A stretch of DNA of 64,000 bases from Cloeon dipterum (Eukaryota; Arthropoda; Insecta; Ephemeroptera; Baetidae), in contig NC_088788.1 of assembly GCF_949628265.1 (NCBI RefSeq), forward strand, positions 23,670,335 through 23,734,334, written 5' to 3'. Under the pieces are notes generated by a model that saw only the letters and a program-made list of their open reading frames with translations, had not been told where the DNA came from and did not search any database. Shown here one piece after another: positions 22,371-36,450 of the stretch. A program made the translations under genes and the position numbers. How positions within the stretch are numbered: position 1 is the first letter of the stretch; the number at the start of each line of letters is the position of its first letter.

Positions 22371-24379
22371 CTAGCTGGCGGAGAGCGAGCCCACGACCTG
22401 CGGTGCCAGCTGCATGGCCAACTCTAGCATGCGGTCGCTGGTACCTTTGGCTTGCTCGGGGCCCTGCGGCTGCGGCGGTTGCTTCAGCCACTGCACCAGG
22501 CACAGACGCATCAGCGACGTGCGGCACTTCTTGAAGAAAGTTGAGTCTTCCATCAGCTGCGGAGAGGTGTTCTTCAGCGCCTGCACTGTCGCCCAAAACA
22601 GCTTCTGCAGATTGGAGAAAACAAACGGTTGAAGAGGCATTCAAATTGCACACTTGAAGAGCAGTGCTTGGCCAAATTTTACCGTATGATATTTAAATCA
22701 ACAGGGTGGTTTATAATTATTATTTAACGATTTTTCAAAGAGTTTTTCCAGTTTTTTCAGCCCAAAATTATTATTTTTTAATCCATTTGATTACAAGCTA
22801 AACCTAGTTGGAGCTTAATTCAACTCTGATTTGATGAAAATTTGGTATTTCACAAGCAATACGACTTTGAAAGGCGCAGAGCTTGAAGAAATTTGATTAA
22901 AATTCGAAGTCTTACCTTTTGATGGGTTTCCTTGAGCTCATTCATCTTGGGAATTGCTTCAGTCTTACTCCTCTCCTTGGACGGTCTGGTAATGGTTATC
23001 ATCCTGCTGCTTTTAGCAGGCTGAACCTTCAAAGGCTGAGGTTGGATACTCTGACGCATTAGAATGGCGTCTCTTTGGGCAATAACGCTGTTCATCTTCA
23101 GGTTGGGATTCCTGTTCAACGGAGAGATGAAAGAAAAAATATTTTAAAACATTGGCTCAACTTTAAGTGAGATTTGCAACATACAGTTCTGCTATTTTAC
23201 AAAGTAACAAATTTCACAGAACTAATAAAAAAAGTCTAACTTTGTGTAACAATAGGATTAAAAAAATATATAGTATGCAAATAGCATAGAGAAAAATTTA
23301 AACTTTGAAGATTCAAAATCAAATAATCTCAAAGATCCCAAAAAAATTACCCGCTACAATCTTTTGAGAAATTTCCTCCCTATTATTAAGAGAAACGCCT
23401 TCTAACCTGATGGCCATGGTGGATTTACGTGGTGAATCCCTGGTCTTTCTGGCCGGCTGGCGGCCGCGGCGCTGCGCCAGTTCTATGGACAGCATGTCAG
23501 GCGCTGGGCTTGATGGACTGGACATGGAACGCGGCATAATGTCGAGAAAGTCAGAAGACAGCGGAGACTCAATCGGCGAGAACTTGGCCACCGTGGACAG
23601 GAAAGAACTAGTTTCGTTCATCACATACCGCTGACGCACTTTTTCGTAGAGGAAGTCCAGCGTCTCGCACATTAAATTCTCGTTGTAGCTGCTCAACAAA
23701 GGGTTAAAAAGAGACTGAACCATTTATATTACATTACATGTGGTTAAATTTATAAAGCAAGATTAAAGTTTAGTAGGTCATGACATTAGCGTCAGCAAAC
23801 TGAAGAAAAATAATATTACTCGTTAATCAAAATCACTACAAGTCTCAAAAATGTCTTTAGGTCAACAACATCAGCTAAAATCAAAATGATAAATCAATGT
23901 AGTTTAAAATCGTTCTAGAGAAATGCAGTAATATCTACCACTATACATGCATGAGATCTAAAATATTATTTCCCATAAGACAAATATTTAGAGTTATAAA
24001 TTTGAATATTGAATGTTCGCTCACTAGACATCCATGTCTTGGGTAGGTCGTCCGCTGACCTTGGGTATCTCTTTTTCATCAAGGCTCTCTGCAGAAAATA
24101 ATTCACCTTGAGAATTTTTCCAAAAGAAGAAATATAATTCATACCGAAATATTGCTTCAATCGATCTACAGCATCCTCGATGCCGATGCGAGGGTTGGTA
24201 ACCGAGGGCGGCGGAGGGATACCCCCCAGTGCCTCCCTAATGTTCTTGATGCGCTCGGAGTCCAGTTTGCTCTTGATCGGATCCTGGTTAAATCGCACCT
24301 TCTTGCAGAAAACTTCTTCTTCTTTCTCTTCCTCCCGTGGACTGACCCAAAGACGCCGCTTGACGCCCGGCGACGTCAT
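22371..24379 (-). CDS. 333-residue nuclear-type protein, MTBP-like C-terminus
   Basis: Five exons on the minus strand, 24379-24145, 24088-24060, 23714-23407, 23111-22916 and 22604-22371, joining in phase to 333 residues. The protein is basic and Ser/Pro-rich: an N-terminal SPGVKRRLWVSP followed by an acidic run and KKVRF, a middle with SPIESPLSSDFLDIMP, SSPSSPAP and RRGRQPARKTRDSPRKS, and a helical C-terminus. There is no enzyme motif. The last 77 residues (KLFWATVQALKN, FFKKCRTSLMRLCLVQWLK, GTSDRMLELAMQLAPQVV) have the same spacing of aromatic, Cys and Leu positions as the C-terminal DNA-binding region of MTBP, the partner of Treslin in replication origin firing. That comparison is from memory and weak, and vertebrate MTBP is about 900 residues. 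The gene model is firm; the identity is not. Confidence 0.65.
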
Positions 24380-24397
24380 AATTAGTCCAAACACGAA

Positions 24398-24498
24398 CTG
24401 CAAATTTCGAATTCGATAATTTCTGTTATAAAACGTGTTTTGGTTCTCCAGTCGGCTTTGGAACTCACCTGTTATCTTTGAACTGGGTTCAATCCCAT
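24398..24498 (-). other. 5' UTR intron and short upstream ORF of the MTBP-like gene
   Basis: A strong donor (ACAG|GTGAGT) ends a 5' exon at 24469 and an acceptor (TTTGCAG) lies at 24400-24398, 19 bases before the ATG at 24379. Intron length would be 71 bases. The upstream exon holds an eight-codon ORF, ATG at 24498 to TAA at about 24472, that could reduce translation of the main frame. Confidence 0.5.
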
Positions 24499-24519
24499 TT
24501 TTCGAGGAGCACGCAATCA

Positions 24520-25790
24520 AAGGAACAATAAAAACACAATAATTTAAATGAATTTTCTGCGGTCATATGAGTTTTGTTTACTTTGCTTGCTACAATTTTG
24601 CGATTACGTGTGTCAGTCCCCAGTGCTTGTTTTGTTTACTTCTAAACGGTAATCTAGAAAATACCGGTATAAGAGGAAAAAAAGTTTTAATTTACCTGAG
24701 AATTTATCAGTTTTAATATAAATATTGAAGACGAAAATAGAAAAAAATAATTGATAAGTTTTTGTCTGTATTTTTAACTTATTTGTTGGATAATAACACC
24801 TAAAAAGCAATAAGTATGAATTAAATTATCTTGAACTAACCGATTAAAGGATAAACAAAAGAATGTCATTCAGTTTTTGTATTTGAGCACAGGTGGCCCT
24901 CTTGTTACTTATTGTGCCGGAAAATCTGTGTGGCGGGAGGGGAATATCAAAATCAGGTCCATTACTTTAAGAATCGGGTATCTTCTTGCTTGATTAATTT
25001 AAAGCTTCAACCCGGCTTTTACGAAATAAAGTAAATTATTCAAATGAAAAAAATTAAAAAATTATTTTGTTGGAGTATGTGGTGCATAAAAATAGGGGAT
25101 TAATTAATTTTTTTCCCGGTTCAATCCGCTTCACCCTCTATTCACTCTCTAATTATGGTTGTTTCAAAATTTGTTTTAACGATTTATTTTTGGTAGGACA
25201 ACATTAAGAAATGAAATTTTTATTCTTAAAATAATATATAAACTATGAAGCTATATGCACGATATTTTATTTTTACCCTGAGGCCATACATTACCTGATT
25301 TGCGCCTTTCCATCATGAGTTAATTAATTTCTCGGAAAAAGCAACTAGTGTTTCAAATATTCGGGGTGTACTCCTATGTTATGCTCTCTCATATATATTG
25401 TTCATTCGCGATGATAATAGACGCGCATGGCTCGTTTTCGATGCTGTGTAGCTAAAGGTTGGAGACATTATTTGTCCTAAGAAAAATATTGCCATATTTA
25501 CTATAGTTTTATTCCATTTTCACAAAGTGTACAAAAGCACAGAGAGCTGGTTAGTTCGATATAACACATCATAAATTCATCATAAATTATTCACATACAA
25601 ATCATCAAAATAAAGCGCGTGATAAAAAATTAAAAAAGTTGCCTTCGAAAAGCCCTGAGAAATGCACTGATCGGCGGAGTCGGCACACTCACTTGCCGAC
25701 TTTCTTAAATTCTTGCAAACGTGAAATAGCGGAGAACGTGAAGGAATGGCACATGTGAGAGAAGAGTTTGTATTTTCGCTGTCCATCTCA
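24520..25790. other. intergenic, AT-rich, no gene seen
   Basis: Separates the 3' end of the myosin gene from the 5' end of the MTBP-like gene, both on the minus strand. The open frame at 25580-25786 directly follows the myosin poly(A) signal and is not coding-like. Confidence 0.5.
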
Positions 25791-25796
25791 TTTATT
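25791..25796 (-). terminator. poly(A) signal AATAAA of the myosin gene
   Basis: Minus-strand AATAAA only 9 bases after the myosin stop codon, so the 3' UTR should be very short. Confidence 0.6.
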
Positions 25797-25805
25797 GCAC
25801 TGCGG

Positions 25806-28800
25806 TCAAATGCTGACGCCGCGCTGTTGTTGCGTCGCCTTCAGTTCCAGGTATTGAAAAGGCACATGCAGCGTGCAGTTGCTGTGCTCGACCACCAGGT
25901 GGCCCCTCCTATGTGAGGCACCCACTACAACCACCGACTCGCCCTTTGGCAGCACTACGTTGTCCACGCCTCCATCCTCTGCAAAATCGCATTGATTATT
26001 TAGATTCAAAATGTATCAAGTAGAAAAATTTTTAGAATTGTTAAATACCTGGAAAAGCCATTTTCATGAGTCTGGTTTGTGGGTATCCCAGTTTAGTGTT
26101 GCCCGTGACGGTGTACGAACGGCTCGGAGGCACAGGTGGTGGTCTCTCCTACAAAATGTAGAATTTTCTTCGTTTTAGCATATTTAATAAAATTTTAAGA
26201 TTCTCATAATAATATATAAATTAACAATATGTATTATTTTGCTTCGACTGGTTACAAACTAACATGTTCATACATTTGTGCCCTGTTTTAGAAAATTTTA
26301 TATTTATATACCATCAAAAATATCAAAAATAGTTTCCAATAAGAGAAAAAACTCTACAAATTGACCAATTCTTTAATTTTGGTGTTTGTTGGCTTGAAAT
26401 TTTTAAAAACCTGCTCTTGAATTTCCAAAGACAAAAAAGCAACTATTAGAACAAAACAGGCATAAAAGTGACCATGTCTAACTAGGAATAAATTTTACTG
26501 ACCAGGTCGAGTCCAAACAGTGAACACGTTTGTTGAATCATCTTGTGGTCGCACTTTTCGGCAGCGTCTGGTGGCGGCGTTCCTGCGATGGGCTGTGGCC
26601 GTGGCCTGCTCGCAGTACCTGCGTTATTTTTTGTCGCGCAGTTGGCCAGCTGCATTTCCAGGGTGCGACGTAAGGCAGGCCACCGCCTCCGCAGATGCCA
26701 CCCTCGCCATGTGCTCTGAATCAGCACGGCTGAGTCATGCCGCTTGCTGTTTCGCATCTCTTCCAGTTGCTGACGCGCACCCTCACTGCAAAAAAAATCA
26801 TGAAAATTTATTTAAGACAAGAATTTTAAGATAATCTCAAGCTGTGATATTCAGTAGAGAATTTGTCTTAAAATATAAAAAAAATATTGATTTTTAGGTC
26901 GTTATTTAAATCCCAGTGTTTTTTTTATTGTCACATAAACTTACACTCGAGAAAATTAACCATGGTTTACTCATGAACAAGGTGCGTGAAATTTGTTTTT
27001 TATTATTAAAATATTTTTGAATTTTTAATCCAAACACATATATTATAGCATTGTTCAGCCCGATTAAATGGGGCGCACTGGAAATACCAAAACTGGTTTA
27101 ATTATTAGAAACCTTACAAATTTCTATCTCGCAAAATACGCAAAATACATAAAAAAATATGAAGAGCAGTTCTAAGATTGACCGAGGGAAATAGTGGGAA
27201 GACAAAAGCGCAAAAAACATCTCCTGCGCCTAAATTTGAATTAAACGCTGGTCTTACCTGAGGAATATGTGTCTCTTGCCCGTCGCCCAGCTGGTGCTGA
27301 CGGAGCTGGTGCTGCAGGCGGAGGACTCCTTGGCCTGATCAGACTGCTGGGCGAGGGCGAAGCTCTGCAGAATAGTGTGGCTGTCCTCGAGTACGCGGTC
27401 GTCGGACCTGCGCAATCTCTTGAAAGGTGCCAACAGGCGGTAGCGCGCGTTGAACACCTTGAAGCGCATGCGGTGTGGGAAGCCGCCGGCCATCAGGTTG
27501 ACCGTTTCGAGCACCTGCAGCGAGCGGAATTGCTGCATCACGGCCGCGCGCTCGAACTGCGCCTCCGCCTCGCACCAGTTGGTGCGCACGCAACGAACAA
27601 AGTGCGGCTTTGCGTGCACCAGGGTTCGCAGCAGGTTGTCCAGCCGCGTGTGGAAGTCTTGCGTCAGCGTAGACACCGGTTCGTCACCGTTTTGCCTGAA
27701 AAGATAATTATTATTATATTTCAATCGGTTATAAATTTAAAAAGTGGTTATAAATTGTGGAAATTGCGAAAAGATGCAGCTGATAAGAATGTAACGAATA
27801 TTTGAAATATTAAAAATAAATTCATATATATAGGAACACACTTCAAAGTTCTAATTGGCTTCATTAAAAAAATCAATTTTTGTCATCTCAAAGATCCTCA
27901 AATTGCTGCTGTGGTGATACAAATAATAGACTCAAAAAATAGTTAGCACCATGAGATCGAAAATAAGATCTCGGTTTAGACTAAAATCATATACTATTAT
28001 TTACTCTCACCCTGAGATCGGTTGTGGGCGAGATTTTTTTCGGTCAGACCCAGACATTGTCTTGTCGATCTGAGCTCTTAATGGCAGTGCAGAGAGGTAC
28101 TAATAAGTTATTATTATTATTTTTTAATGATGTTATTTAAAAATACATCACTTCTCATTCATTGTAATCGATCAATAAGTTAAAATTTATCATAACCCGG
28201 CCCATCCACTTTATCGAAAAAGATTTACAGTCTGACCGTCAGACAAAATAAAGGATATATATTAAAAAAGTTACTCACAGGTCGGTGTGTGAAGTGGGCG
28301 AGATCCTGAAGCTGAGGCCCCCGGGGACGGCGTCCCTGGCGAAGAGCGCTTTGAGCTCACTACCGAAAAGGTGCGTGGCAAAGCCGAAATTGCTGCTGTG
28401 CTTGTGGAAGACGGCAACCAGGTCGTCCGGCACCACGTCACGGTTAATGTCGAGGAAGTCGGACGCGTCATAAACCACCCTGCCGGCGTAGTGATGGATG
28501 CCGAAGGTGCGGGCCTCAAGCGGGCGTGGCTCATACAATCGGCTGTTGCTCTTGTGCTGAACCTTCACCTTCTGGATATACGACTCGGCCGTGCCGCGTA
28601 CCGTGCACTCCACGTCCAACATGCTCAACAAACCGGTTCGCTGCACGAGAAAAAGGCCAATGCAAAAAAATTAACTTTCTCAAGAATTTCAGCTATTTAA
28701 AAATATGAAAGAAAGCTAGGAATCAACACTGACCAGGGAGGAGACAAGGTCGATGCAGGGCACGTTGTCCAAGTAGTCGACCTCAACATCACTTCGAATT

Positions 28801-31800
28801 CCCTCTTCCCGGCACGATTCAATGCTGGACTTGAAGATGTGGGTATTGTAGAAGTGCTGCATCGTCTCAGAGCACAAATTGATGCACAAATGCTCCAACT
28901 GTGATGGCTAAATAATACAAAAGAAAAGGTTTTGTTATAGTTTCTTATTTTATATTAACAATTTTAAAAATACAACTACCACATCTCTATTGAGGAGCCA
29001 AGATAAGAACCATCATGCAGAATCTTTTAATTATTTTAAGTGTTGCTTAAAGAAATAGTTTGAAACAACGGAAGAAATATACCTGAGGGTCCTCAAATCC
29101 AAACATGTCGAGGATGCCAATGAAGCCGTCGGTGGCGTGTCGGACGGCGTTGTTCAGCGCGGCCATTGACTTGCTGGACTTAGAACCAGCGGTGCCAACG
29201 GTAGACGCGTGTTGACTCGCAACCTCGGCCTGGTTGTGCACAGACTCGTTAGAGTCCGAGCTCAGGGTGCCTGAGGTCGAGCCCAACCGCTTCAGACTGT
29301 TAGCTCTGCGCACGATTGTAGCCACAGTGCGGCAGTAGAGGGCCTTGGCCAGCGAGTCCCTTGTCATGTTTGACTGTGAGCAATGAGCAAAAGAAAATTG
29401 GTTGAGGCAAATTCAGATTTAAATGAGACATCAATATTATATGGTTTAATAGCCTTGAGTTGTTTTAAATCTATAAATACTGACAAATTTAAAAAAAAAT
29501 ATTTGGGCATGTTTGCTACACTTTAGGATGTTTGTAGAGTCTCAAAAATAAAAAAAATATCATCGGTCATAGGTCAAGTTAGAAAGGTCGAGCAGCAAGG
29601 TATTGATGAGCTATGAATTTTGTACGAGTTACTCATTTGAAAAATTCTCACTATACAATTAAAGAAATATTAAACCCAACCGCTCTAACAAAACTGCGTG
29701 AGATTTGTTGTTAAAAAACTAAAGGAAGACATGGAAAATGCAGGGAAGCGAGAAAACAAAGGGATAAAATAAACCTTGTAATTTGGACATACAAAATTGT
29801 TAATATTTATTAATAAACCAACCATGTTGGCGTCGCAGACGGACTTGATGAGCTGTCCGCGGACATTGTGCGTCCTGGTGGTGAGTCCCCGGCAGAGCGC
29901 GCCTACTGGCACGCCCAGCAGCGAAGCAACAGCGGCCAGCTCAGTTTCGCCCTCGACGGCCACCTCGGGGGCGGGCGCGCCTTGCTTGTGCACGAAAGTG
30001 ACGTTGCCGAGCAGTAGTATGGCGGCCAGTACTCGCACCACGTCCATAAACGGAATGCCAAGCACGCCGAGGCACGCTTTCCAAGACTGGAAACGTGCCG
30101 CATCCTCCGCCTCATCCTGGCACGTGTCACCGTGGCGCAGGTAGTTCAGCTTATGGATCGAGTAATTATCCAGGTTCAGTTTCACTGCGGGCAGAAAAAA
30201 TTAAATATAAAGTAATGTTTAAAATAATGTGGAATAATCAGCATCCCAGGGGGTAACTGCAACTAGCATCTAATAACATCTTCATTTTATGAAGAAATAT
30301 TTAAAATTAGAGCATACCGTTTATCAATATACCAATGCATTGGTCAAGAGGAATTTTGTTATTTCTAAATCAAACTCACTCCTCTCATCAGGACTGAGCC
30401 CAGCGAGCATCTGGTAGAAGATGTGGTAGTTCTTCTCGTTCTTGGCAGGCCGCACTACCCTTGTCTGGTTGAGGAAGTAACAGTGGATCTTGGTTCTGTA
30501 GAGCGCGCCGTCCGTCACCTGCACCTCAATGAAGTGACCCTGTATAAAAATTGTGAGACCCAGCTTCAATTTTTAATGATTTTCGCCGGCACTCACGATT
30601 CGACTAGATTCTGCGTTGGTGTTGGTTTTGGCGCTGCCCAGTGAGCGCAGGACGGTGAAGGCGGCGGCCAGGTGCTTGAAGGCGTCAGTCTCAGGGCCGC
30701 CGGCCGCCACGTGGAACAACTGCCGTAGCAGCAGCATTGAGGTATACGTTTTGCCCGAGCCACTGCCACCTAAAATAAAGAAAGACAAAAACGTGAGGAA
30801 CTTTTTTCGAGTCTCAAAAAGAGGAGGCGCTTAAAAGTTGTTTTTTAAAGTGTAATAAATTAACAACATTAAAAGGCAACAATTTGATAGAATATCGTGA
30901 AGAATGAGACTGAATGAATTCTTTTAGGAAATAATTAAATCTCAAATTGCAAAAAGGGTTGATCAGAGTATTTAGTATAAAACAGGAAAAATCATTAAAT
31001 AAAAATGAATTTAGTGTGCTTCGATTATCTAACTTAAGTTTATTTTTAAAATGAAAGGACACAACATGTGGGAGAATATCATTTAAACTGATTTTATAAT
31101 GGCTGCTCCCTTTGGCAAAATCAGAAAAGAAGAGAAGACTAAAAAATTTGTAAAAATATGAGTGTGATATTATTTTTCTTTGACATATTTTCAACTTCCA
31201 TTGCTTGTTTCTTTAAAAAAATGCGAGTAACAATTGAAAAATAAATTTTAAATTAAGTAACTAAATTAGGTAAATAGATACCATAATAGATTGAAATAGG
31301 TAAATTAAATTGAATTTACCAATTTTTATTTTCTCAAATTTTCATTACCTTTTTCAGTTTTAATTTGTTGTTAAAGAAAAATCTAACCTGACAAGATGAT
31401 GGCCTGTGGGTATCCGGTTTCAGACTGTTGACGCACGGCATCCTGCACCACCCTGACGAGCTTGGGGTTGAGCGGGATGCCCCTGGTGCTGCTCAGGGTG
31501 AGCGGGTTTCCTACGTCATTGAACGGGTTCAAGGACAGCAGAATCGGCCCGATATTTGTCTGCAAAATTAAAGCAAACAAACTCACTTTTAATGAGATGA
31601 GAAATGAGAATGAGACACGCGTTAATTGCGGCGCGTGTGCCGGGTCGGAGATCACGCGCCAGAGTCGTGAGCGCCGTGCTCCAAAATCGCGCCTGATGCA
31701 TCATTTTACGATTGCGTGTGTGAATTCCTCGCGCCATCATTAAACGCGTTAAGAGCGAATGTGTGACTAAGGTTGCCAACCGCTACCTAAAACTACAAGT

Positions 31801-34800
31801 ATCACTCTCTAAATTAGCCACCGTCAAAAGCAAAAAAAAAATTGTCTTTTTATTTATAAAAAGTTATAAAATTCTGTTTAAAAGAAATTAAAATTAATTT
31901 ATTTTTAAAATAGTACAAATCCGTATTGTATTCAAGGATCGAAAAATATACTGCCTGTTTGTGAGCTATTGACGAATAAAAACGGTTCCTTCATAGTCCA
32001 TACATCATCCATGATGTAATTTCTGTTTAATTTTTGTTTTGCCTCGTTCAATCGAATTATGAATCAATAGAGCTCTATTTCAAACATTTTATTACACTTA
32101 GGAAGAAAAATTGTTACGTGTCTTGAATGATTGGCGAGACCATTAATGACGTCACTGATGACGCATTTAAGTGTTGGCCATTGTCTTAGTCTTCGCATCT
32201 CGAAGATCGATTCCCATCATTCCGACGCTCTTTTTCTCATTCACATTTTCCCAAGCTTATTATTTTCACGGGTCACGTCTCTGCGATTAATTTAGAAATG
32301 TTTTTGTTTTAACCGATGCCCAAATTATAACAGCGCAGGAAATGTTTTTGGAAAATTGATTTGCGGCGAAAGACGAGTGGAAGAGGAGCAAAATGAGGTG
32401 GAATTCGCACACTTCGTATTTGTTTGGAGTCGGTCGGCGAGGACCGGTTTTTGCAGCGAGCAGACGACGTGCTAAATTATTATTGCCCGACAACAGAATA
32501 TAAACCATTCCAATTTATTACCGAGCAAACGCGAAACGAGGAGTTCTGCTCAGCACGTACATTAAAATCACCAGGGTTGCCGAATTCGCGCGTGTTTGTT
32601 ATGTTCTGTCGAAATTTCCTCGCCGAAAGGTTCCTCTGGAATCGCCGCTCTGCAACCGCCGACAGGCAAATAGTGCCGTCGCGCGTTTTCCAAGAAGTGC
32701 GGTGAAAGAAAACCGGCTTTTCTAATCGAATTATAAAAGAGAGGATTGCGCCTGCGGGACACGACCAGCCCGAAAGTTCTCATTCCTCTTTCCTTATTTT
32801 ATCGAGACGACGACAGCGAGACGACAGAGCAGCAGCGATGTTTGTTATTTCTTCTGTCCTCCGATTTAAATAAACATACTGTATGAGTGCTTTATAAGTT
32901 GTGTAAAAAATATTAAGAAATTTTTCGATAACCAAAAATAATCAATGGAGTACTCATGGAGGAAATGTAGCTTTAAATAGCTATAGTGTAAGCTCCGAAA
33001 TTTAAACCAAATTTTACAGAGTTTATATATCATAGTCAATGAATTTCGATACGAAAGAGCTGCTGTTACTTTTGTGAAATATCCAGAGCTTAAGGTATCG
33101 CAAAAAACTAAGGTATTCAATTTAAACTGGCAAATTACTAGCATGAAAGTAAAAAATGGTCGCGGGAACCTGCTGAAACATAAACTGTCAGCTTTGACGA
33201 AAGCGTATAGAGCAGAGAGTCGCGATCGCCGAGCAGATTTGCCTGAGGGTGCAACACAGTTATAATTGCCTAGCAGAAGGTCGAAAAGTTGTTTCAAATT
33301 GGTAAAAGAGAAGCCGAAAGAAAATAAGAAGAGCGAATTCCACGCCAACAAATTACTTATGTTCCAGCTCATCACCGTGAGGATTATGATAATCAGTTAA
33401 TATTCTTGAACAATCTAAAATTACTGATAATTATTAATTATTAAGCCTAGACAAATTGCTACCGAAAAGCATTTTGACCTTAAATTTTCTGTTGGCTTTG
33501 TATACGAACCATAACTTTCGCAGCACACAAAAAACGAACACGGAGCTTCATTTTTCTATATTTTGGTTGAAAATTGAGGAATGCAATCTGATACGTGTGT
33601 ATGACTCAGATGACACGCCACTAAAAGCATTCACCGCGTTATTCAGGGCCCAAGCTGGCTGGCCAGTTAATGGTTAATAGTAGAATTGGGATCCCATCTG
33701 GAGATAAATTCGATAAATTTAAGCATCAAAAAGATCTTATCAGTTTGATAATATTGCACGAACGCGTTTTCAGAGCTTGGATTCATCCCGTCAGGTGTTC
33801 AAAACCGGAAGCAGATGGTGTGTTAGAGGAGCAAAAAATTTTGCTTAGTCCTTTTGCAAATTTTTGTTTAGAGCACTTGTCACTTACAATTAGTGAGAGA
33901 GCTTTTGAATAATGAGAGCTATAATATGAATTTAGAGCAACCGCGTGTTCAAAACGAAAGTGCACTTAAAGCACACACTAACACAACAGTATCTCTCTTC
34001 ATTTTTTTTTCAATAAATACCACACGGTCAACATAATATGAACAAAAAGCAGAAGTAGAACCTAAAAATATAACTCACATAGTGGTGGTTGGCTGCGAAC
34101 CTGGCCTGCAGCGCCCTGAGCACGGCGTCTTCGGTCAACGGTCCTGGCAGGTGGATGAGGTCGTCGAGGTCGGTGGGAGCCATGGGGGCCGGGACGGTGG
34201 CAAGGGGGGTTGCGGCGACGACGGGGGGAGAGGGCCCCTTGAAGTTCCACACCGGCAGTTTTTCGGGTGGCTCAGGCAGCTGACCGCGGCGTCCGCCCCC
34301 GGAGGCGGCCGCCGGCTTCTTGTTGGCCGGCGGCAGCGCCGGCGGCTGCTGCTGCGGCTGCTGCTGCTGCTGTGGCTGCGGTGACGGCTGGTGTGACTGC
34401 AACGACGGAATCTGGTGTGACTGGCCTACGTGAAGACGGCTGCGCAACGTCACCAGCTCGGAGCTGAGGCTGCGCAGACGCTGCTGCAGATGCACAGCCT
34501 CATTTGAATTTGCATCTGCGCAAAAAGACACAAAAACGCAAATTAATTAAACCACATCCTTAAATTGAAAGCATGGATTTGTAGTAGCATACCACCCCGA
34601 AACAAGGCTTAAAAAGTAAGACCAAAAATTTAAAAATTAAAAGGTTGTCAAAATTACAGGTAAATACTTGGGTTTGTCCAAATTGTTTTGGGGCAAACAG
34701 ATCATCAATAATAGAATTGGATTTTTGTCAAAACTTTATGAAATTAGAACTATGTGGTGCCTATAAACCGAAAAAAACGATAAACCAAAAAATATTAAAG

Positions 34801-36401
34801 GTATAGTAACTTTTTAAAACTGAAGATCTTAATAACTCTTCGAAATATCATAAGTTTAATTTTCAAAATGTGCAGAATATATAATGAAAATTATTTAATT
34901 TTAAAATGTAAAACGCTTAGAATGTCATAACGAAATATGTTGATATCACGACTCTATTGTTTTGGGATTTATAGACATACATTTTTTTAGAAATTAATAA
35001 AAGCTATAGGCTGCTTAAAAAATCAATGTTAAACATGTGTGGGATTTCATGACATAATCCGGTGATGACGGCTTTATCTAAAAATTAAAATAGGTCTTAG
35101 TTATACAAAACGTTAAGATAAAAAGGAGTTAGGGTTTGAAAAGATTCATCTTAATTTTAAGCATTGCACTTTGAGTTGCCTCAGAAAAAAAAGAAACATT
35201 AAGTAGAGTTAATAAGGAAACAATTGTTTTATATACTGTATGTACCCTAAAAAGGTATACATCATTACAAAAACACCACAAAATGAATTTTATAGGAACA
35301 AATCAACTAGAGCACTATCAATGAACAATTTAAAAGGTCTAAGCAAAATATGAACTACTTCTCGCATTTGTAATCAAAATAAATGTGGCGCAAGTATAAA
35401 ATTTCAAAACATCCAAGTTCCCAAACAATCTAGCGGACCAGATGAAATACGTTATTTTGAGTATGAAGAAAATATTGTTAAAAATCCCATCCGTCAAACG
35501 CGTGTCATATGGCGGCATATAATGGCAGTAATAATGTTTTGACTTTAGAGTGACAAACGAGAATTTGATAAGGACGCAGGGGCAAACCGTGTGGTGCTGA
35601 CCGTGCCGGAGGACGCGGGTCGGGCGACGGTGCTGGCCGGACTGACGACGGGCAGAGGTGCCTGCGAGCTGTCGAGGCACGCGGTGGGGAGTCAACAAGG
35701 TCAGCTGATGTCGATGATCGAAACTCGAGCGGACCAGTTTTGGGCCCGAAATCGCGTCCGGCCCCTTTTCCCCGCGAGCTTGGAAAAGCCTTTCCACGGA
35801 TCGCGTGTCCAGACCAGCAGCGTGTCCGACCCGAAATTAAATTGAAAGTCAACACGAAAGCCTTGAGGCTCCCACTTCAACGTCGGCCGGTTCACGCGTG
35901 TCAAACCGCAAAAACTCGAGAAGTGTCAACTGCTTAATAGGGTTGCCAGCCGAGGGTCAAGATAAAATGCCCTCGGTATCATATATTATGAGCCAAAACG
36001 CATCCGCAAATAGTTTCACTGCGGGCCAAAACATTTTGCTTTTGTAAAAAAGGCATCCTGAAAGGACGCACCATAATGTAAATGCACAAAATTATTTTTT
36101 GGTTTAAAATTTATTAACGGGGATCAACAACTTCAATCAAACGCATTATATTCATTTTAGAAGTGCCGAAATTAGTGCACCTTGAAGGGGCATTAATTTA
36201 TGCTTTTATTCGAGAGGATGGGATCAGGGCCGACGGCCGCCCCCGGGGGCCGCGGTCCGCCAGCCGAGTGGAAGCTGGGAACCGAGTGCGAGAGCGCGGA
36301 TTTGTGGCAGCCCAGGGTACGCCGGCGGTCGGTCGGTCAGGGAGGGAGGGAGGGAGACGCGCAGGTCGCCCGTCAGAAATGGCCCAGGGCGCGGTGCCGC
36401 T

Positions 36402-36450
<49 letters not shown>

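Noticed and set aside
24476-24500. GGGTTCAATCCC, similar to a tRNA B box
   Set aside because: No A box, no cloverleaf can be drawn, and it lies in the 5' exon of a protein gene.
25115-25135. GGTTCAATCC, similar to a tRNA B box
   Set aside because: No matching A box or acceptor stem within 80 bases.
25580-25786. 68-codon minus-strand frame after the myosin stop
   Set aside because: Lies beyond the myosin poly(A) signal and shows no domain.
32732-32739. Plus-strand TATAAAAG inside myosin intron 2
   Set aside because: Antisense to the gene, no initiator at 30 bases and no open frame downstream.
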